From Malachius bipustulatus (lineage: Eukaryota > Arthropoda > Insecta > Coleoptera > Melyridae), in the NCBI GenBank assembly GCA_910589415.1, contig OU342633.1:16158858-16222857 (forward strand): DNA of 64,000 bases, in the 5' to 3' direction. A model generated the notes under the pieces. The model was not told the origin of the DNA and ran no database searches. It worked only from the letters and a program-made list of their open reading frames with translations. Of this stretch, positions 60,201 through 64,000 are shown piece after piece. The translations under genes were made by a program, and so were the position numbers. The first letter of the stretch is position 1. Every line of letters begins with the position of its first letter.

Positions 60201-60333
60201 CTTCTGGCCTTTATTAAAAGGTCGGGGAGGTTCGAGTAGGAGTTTCACCATGGTTCGGGTAAGGCGAAAAGGGCCCTCGGTGGCCTAGTCGCTTGGGGTG
60301 TACCACCCCTACCCACCATACTACTACTACTAC
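57299..60333 (+). mobile_element. 5'-truncated RNase H-bearing LINE insertion (LOA/I-like) with 13-bp duplication
   Basis: The insertion is bracketed by TTCAAGAACAACT at 57286-57298 and 60334-60346. The 3' end is a (TAC)n tail (60320-60333). The 5' endonuclease part is missing, so it is a 5'-truncated copy. Both duplications are identical and the coding part has a single frameshift. This insertion is much younger than the RTE-like relic it interrupts. Confidence 0.9.
57300..60239 (+). pseudogene. LINE ORF2: reverse transcriptase and RNase H, one frameshift
   Basis: The frame is open from the truncated 5' end to 59568. It has a basic leader (RRSARRSLRQAV), then reverse transcriptase motifs: YKTAGPDGIFPALLQ, FRPISLTSFMLKMLERIV, FFDVEGAFDKA, GGCPQGSCLSPHLW and AYADDGLVLV. 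An RNase H domain follows with all four usual acidic positions visible (CFTDGSRN, FQAEIYAI, KCTDSQAA, HSGVPGNELADQYAK). A one-base shift near 59560 moves the end of the protein to another frame, open to the stop at 60237-60239. There it has a C-terminal CPKCGMDDEDSHHYVGVC zinc knuckle. RNase H within a LINE points to the LOA or I group. Confidence 0.9.
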
Positions 60334-60939
60334 TTCAAGAACAACTTCAAGGTGTGGCCCATAATGGGGTGGTTCGTTAATCTGAACATTCTCTTGGATT
60401 TGGTTTCTTGAGAATGAGCACAAAAGTGGATGATAACTATTGCTTAGGAATTTCTCCCGTATCATAAATGCGGTTAAAAAGGTCCAGCAGAATATCAATC
60501 CACATCATCATCAAATAGTTTTATAAGCTCTATGGGTATTTGATCAGGACCAAAACTGGATTTGGAGGTCTTTCATCATCGAAGAGTTCCGACAGGTATG
60601 CTCTCCACCTTTTAAGTTTGTCCTTCACGTCAGTTATTATAAATATGTCCATTTGTATCCTTGATAATACTACTATTAGTTGCCTTGACCCTGTTGCATC
60701 CAGCTATTTCCTTTATCTTTTTGTGCATGTGAAAGCCGTCAAATAATTTCCTTTCCAGTGCCTCTATTTCCTCGCATTGAGCTACTAGGTATTCTTATTT
60801 TGCTTCCTTGATCTTTTTCAGTATTCTTCTGTGTAGTGCCCTGTATTCATCTTTTCTGCCTTTATTCTTTCTCTTTTCCTCCTTTCTTTCTTCCTGTATA
60901 AATTTTTTTTAATACAGGTGTCCAAGTGGTAACTTTTGA

Positions 60940-61955
60940 AATTTCGGCTTTTTGCTAATTTTTCTCAGTGTAATTTTGAATTTGTAGTGTTTCGACTGCC
61001 ATATTGGTTAAAATTGGTTATAATAATTATTAGAAAGGAAAGGAAACTTTCGGATTAAAAAAAATTATTGTTACAATTTTCTATGCTTTTGGTGCAAAGC
61101 ATAGGTACCTATTATGTGTTTGATTTTTACTTAAAATAAAATCTTGTCCGATTCCCGCGCACCTGCTACTTTTTTCTTGCCTTTTCCTGAATTCTCAACA
61201 AAGGCCCTTCTTAAAAAATTGTCATAAAATTTAAAGTTATATTTGTTCATTCTTTATAAAGAGGTATATTTGTATAACTAATAAAGCCTATATTAATCAT
61301 TGTAATGATTTGTTGAGTTATTTTATTACTTATTTACTTTGAATCGGAGGAAATTCTCGGTTATATCTTAAAGTTCGAAAAAATACCTAATCCATAAACT
61401 GAGAAAGTAAGGCTGACTAAATAGATTATAGAATTGGGCAGACTAAAAAAGAAGAAGCAAAGTTCTCAACTAACCTTTAAATTCTTCTTCTTTTTCTTCT
61501 TTAGGTTTTTGGCCTTTAGCTTGTTTGTAAGCCATTTAGGGTACTCAGTAAAGGAGTGTCTGAGATGACTCATTCCCTGAGTGGACTGACTTTCTTCTGT
61601 TTTGGTTCTTGATGGTGTAAATTGTTGAAGTATGGTGGGGGTAGTTAGGTGGGACAGATATCACAAACAGAGAAGACTTTTCACGCTTGAGGGCAACAGC
61701 CAAGCGACTTACACAGACCGAAACGTTGCCTCGGAAACAAGAACCCAGGATAGGTGAAGAAAGATGGATCTGAAATAAAATTATTCGTAAATGTTGTTTG
61801 TTTACAAAATAATAATTGTTTTTATATGTCATTCGTTATTACTATACATTATTTTTATCCCTTTGTTGTCATCAATTTTATATTGTCGTGCGGGAAAATA
61901 GCGTAGCATTGTTATATTTTTATTTTGTTGTAATCGATGAAATTTATCAGAATTT
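60940..61955. other. No gene recognised
   Basis: AT-rich DNA. The minus frame 61545-61832 (SCFRGNVSVCVSRLAVALKR) gives no domain I can name. A retroelement remnant is possible but unsupported. Confidence 0.35.
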
Positions 61956-61959
61956 TCTG

Positions 61960-62334
61960 CGATTTTTTGTTCATCTCTTTTAATATGGTTTGGAGGTTGG
62001 CGGGAAGTTGGATCCCATTCTTTGCAAGGTCAAAAAAGACATCATAATTTTCAATTCTATTGATGGGGCATTCTAGAATTTCATGTGTTATGTTTCATCC
62101 ATAGCCCCCGCATTCGCAGTATGGTTCTTCTGCTCTTCCTATCATGTGTAGACGGTCTTGAGTGTGGCAATGACCTGATCTTAAGCGAATCATCATTGGG
62201 AGATGTTTTAGTGTATTTTTTAACAAAAAATACACTATTGAGGACGACATCACTTTTCGAAAATCACCCAAACTCATCAAATGTCCATCGATCATGACCC
62301 CCAGATCACGAAAAAGTAGTTTTCCAAAATTCAC
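61960..62334 (-). pseudogene. LINE ORF2 C-terminal fragment
   Basis: The minus-strand sequence reads PMMIRLRSGHCHTQDRLHMIG then EEPYCECGG, the gag-knuckle-like C-terminal motif that follows RNase H in LOA/I-type LINEs. After a frameshift it continues with an ILECPIN-type stretch. Only about 120 codons remain, with no catalytic domain. It is a different sequence from the LINE at 57299-60333. Confidence 0.6.
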
Positions 62335-62343
62335 CTGCCCACG

Positions 62344-62344
<1 letters not shown>

Positions 62345-62376
<32 letters not shown>
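62345..62376. repeat. (TA)n microsatellite at the MITE target
   Basis: A TA run of about 30 bp directly before the palindromic element, as expected for an element that prefers TA-rich targets. Confidence 0.8.
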
Positions 62377-63231
62377 CAGGGTGTCCCAGACTTAATTGAC
62401 CAGGCCATATCTCATATACAGGTTGAGATAATCGAGCCGAATAAAAGGCATATTATTATAATTTTTCAAGCTGTATAACATGACAGCATGAAAACAACCC
62501 CCACTCCAACATCCCCTAAGTTACAGCCCCCACCCTTAAAAAAATGAATAGCACCCTGTATATATTTTTGTATATTCAAAACCAGTATTCGATTCTCTAT
62601 TCAGATGATTTTTCAGATTCAAAATTGGTTTAGAAATAACCAAGAAAAAGATCATCAAGGTGGTCATGACTTTTTATCTTAACTTTCTCTGGATGACTTT
62701 TGCTGTCAAAATTTATTCATAGTTTTTAACAGGCAGGTGATAGTTATTATTATAATTAAAGTCCAAACAATTTATTTGATAATTCTGATTTGTTGGGAAA
62801 TTTTAAAAAATAAAACAAGAGATAAAGCACTTTATCATGAACCTTAATGATGACTGTGACCTGCTAATTAAAAACTATGACCAAAATATTGATAAATTTT
62901 GGCAGCTAAAGTCATTCAGGTAAAGTTAAGATAAAAAGTCATGACCACCTTGATGAACTTTTTCTTGGTTATTTCTGAACCAATTTTGAATCTGAAAAAT
63001 CATCTGAATAGAGAATCGAATACTGGTTTTGAATATACAAAAATATATACAGGGTGCTATTCATTTTTTTAAGGGTGGGGGCTGCAACTTAGGGGATGTT
63101 GGAGTGGGGGTTGTTTTCATGCTGTCATGTTATACAGCTTGAAAAATTATAATAATATGCCTTTTATTCGGCTCGATTATCTCAACCTGTATATGAGATA
63201 TGACCTGGTCAATTAAGTCTGGGACACCCTG
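62377..63231. mobile_element. 855-bp near-perfect palindromic MITE
   Basis: The ends CAGGGTGTCCCAGACTTAAT and ATTAAGTCTGGGACACCCTG are inverted and abut TATA. The arms of about 410 bp match almost throughout (TATCTCAACCTGTATATGAG, AACCCCCACTCCAACATCCC, GATCATCAAGGTGGTCATGA), leaving a small AT-rich centre near 62800. No ORF. Confidence 0.9.
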
Positions 63232-63379
63232 TATATATTTCTCCAAAATCGCGAAATTTCGATTTTAAAAACGCTCCTGTGGCTTTATCTTTCAAGATTA
63301 GTGAGCGAAATTTTGGGTCCTTGTAAAATTTGGGAATGACGTTGGATTTTCGTTGAAAAACTTTCCAAAAGTCCCATCA

Positions 63380-64000
63380 CTTCTACAGGGTGTCCCTTCA
63401 AAATTCCAGGTATCCGGTTTTTGTCATCTCATTTCAGGTCGCAGTTTTGAATCTAGGAGGCTGAAATTTTTGTGGGAGTAAGATATCTATAAAAACTGGT
63501 CTGGTATTGCACTTGAGCAAAATCGGTCGAGCGGTTTCAAAATGGCGGTCATTTTAATTTTTGAAAAATTTGCTAATATTTGAACCCCTGTATGAGCAAG
63601 ATGGAAAAAAAACTTTGGAACCAAATCGACAGGGTTTGAAGAAAATTATTTCAAATTTAATTTAATGTAACAACATTTATATTACTTTTATTATTAAGCC
63701 AGTGGCGTGGATAGGAAAGTGGTAAAAATGGCTAAATTTCCCTAACAATTTATGAGCACATTTTTGAAGCAATTGAACTGAAATTTTTACAGTAGATAAC
63801 TATACTAATAGCCTTTAACACTTAAAAATTTCAAGAAGTGAGTAAGAAAAATGGCCGAGATATTCGAATTTTTTTTACATGATGTTTATTTCTCTAAAAT
63901 TTTAAGAACGGTCCAGTAGCTTAATTTTTCAAGATTAATGAACGAAATTTTTTACTTTTGTGAAACTTAGGGATGACGTTTGATTTTCACAAAAAAACAT
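63380..64000. repeat. Repeat family C, further copy, running off the window
   Basis: It shares, in reverse complement, TTGAACCCCTGTAT, GTGGGAGTAAGATAT and AATTTTTACAGTAGATAACT with 16500-17190. It starts CAGGGTGTCCCTTCAAAAT at 63387 and is cut by the window edge. No gene is recognised. Confidence 0.6.

Larger units (their letters stand above)
56043..60900 (-). pseudogene. Decayed RTE-like LINE ORF2, split by another LINE
   Basis: Minus-strand pieces, in protein order: 60900-60347 (FGPDQIPIELIKL region, many stops), then 57285-57024 (KIIHKRIYRRLEED, TQFGFREGLGTREALF, YACYIDFQKAFDKV). A gap with stops follows. Then come 56867-56589 (LRYADDTVLLTSS, LKINIKKTKLMVV), 56635-56324 (LYGVEAWTL) and 56387-56061 (RKLQYLGHIMKG, WLRNLRDWF). 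These are the finger, palm and C-terminal parts of an RTE-like reverse transcriptase, with multiple stops and frameshifts. A 3.0-kb LINE in plus orientation (57299-60333) interrupts it within the palm region. Confidence 0.85.

Noticed and set aside
61545..61832. Possible retroelement ORF (SCFRGNVSVCVSRLAVALKR)
   Set aside because: I could not match it to a domain with confidence, and no flanking repeat or tail supports a mobile element.

Overview
The window is nuclear DNA of an arthropod, most likely an insect. The base composition is strongly AT-rich, there are many GTAGGTACC-type simple motifs, a multi-exon gene has consensus GT/AG introns, and the transposon families are animal types (several non-LTR retrotransposon clades, mariner-type, hAT-type and CACTA-type DNA transposons, and many fold-back MITEs). 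I cannot name the species. No rRNA, tRNA or conserved housekeeping gene was seen. The window is a graveyard and nursery of nested mobile elements around one intact-looking, intronless repeat-protein gene.

Region 1-18.7 kb: a decayed mariner-type transposase (831-1736, minus). Then an intact 576-codon ORF (4282-6012, minus) made of about 15 Trp-centred repeats of roughly 25 residues, a type I associate mainly with large DNA viruses. Beside it lies a broken tandem copy of its 3' half (about 2990-4268), split by a fold-back MITE. The rest is a series of palindromic elements, many bounded by TATACAGGGTG-like ends, including a 1.7-kb near-perfect palindrome (12154-13838).

Region 18.7-46.3 kb: the main feature. 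A 26.5-kb element (18946-45489) with 12-bp ends CCCAGTAAACAC has inserted into a palindromic MITE, whose halves remain on either side. It carries subterminal repeats and two minus-strand genes. One is a tnp2/Transposase_21-like (CACTA/EnSpm-type) transposase (35128-37220, one frameshift). The other is a seven-exon DUF4806-family gene (21597-33249). A second, younger 8,971-bp fold-back element (24175-33145) has inserted into exon 1 of the DUF4806 gene with a 9-bp duplication. This element has near-identical ends of about 290 bp, opposed arrays of a 157-bp tandem repeat (about 44 copies on the left, about 7 on the right), and a small Cys-rich ORF in the middle. If the element and one duplication are removed on paper, the seven exons sum to 1,152 nt in one open frame. 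A hAT-type non-autonomous element (33602-34853, 8-bp duplication) and several MITEs are also nested inside.

Region 46-64 kb: repeats and retrotransposons. They include a truncated RTE-like insertion (45685-46227, 13-bp duplication), a CR1/L2/Jockey-type LINE (about 51.2-54.5 kb) lying between opposed arrays of a 20-bp palindromic repeat, and an RTE-like relic (56.0-60.9 kb). The relic is split by a 3.0-kb RNase H-bearing LINE (57299-60333) with a 13-bp duplication. An 855-bp palindrome (62377-63231) follows. No host gene was recognised here.
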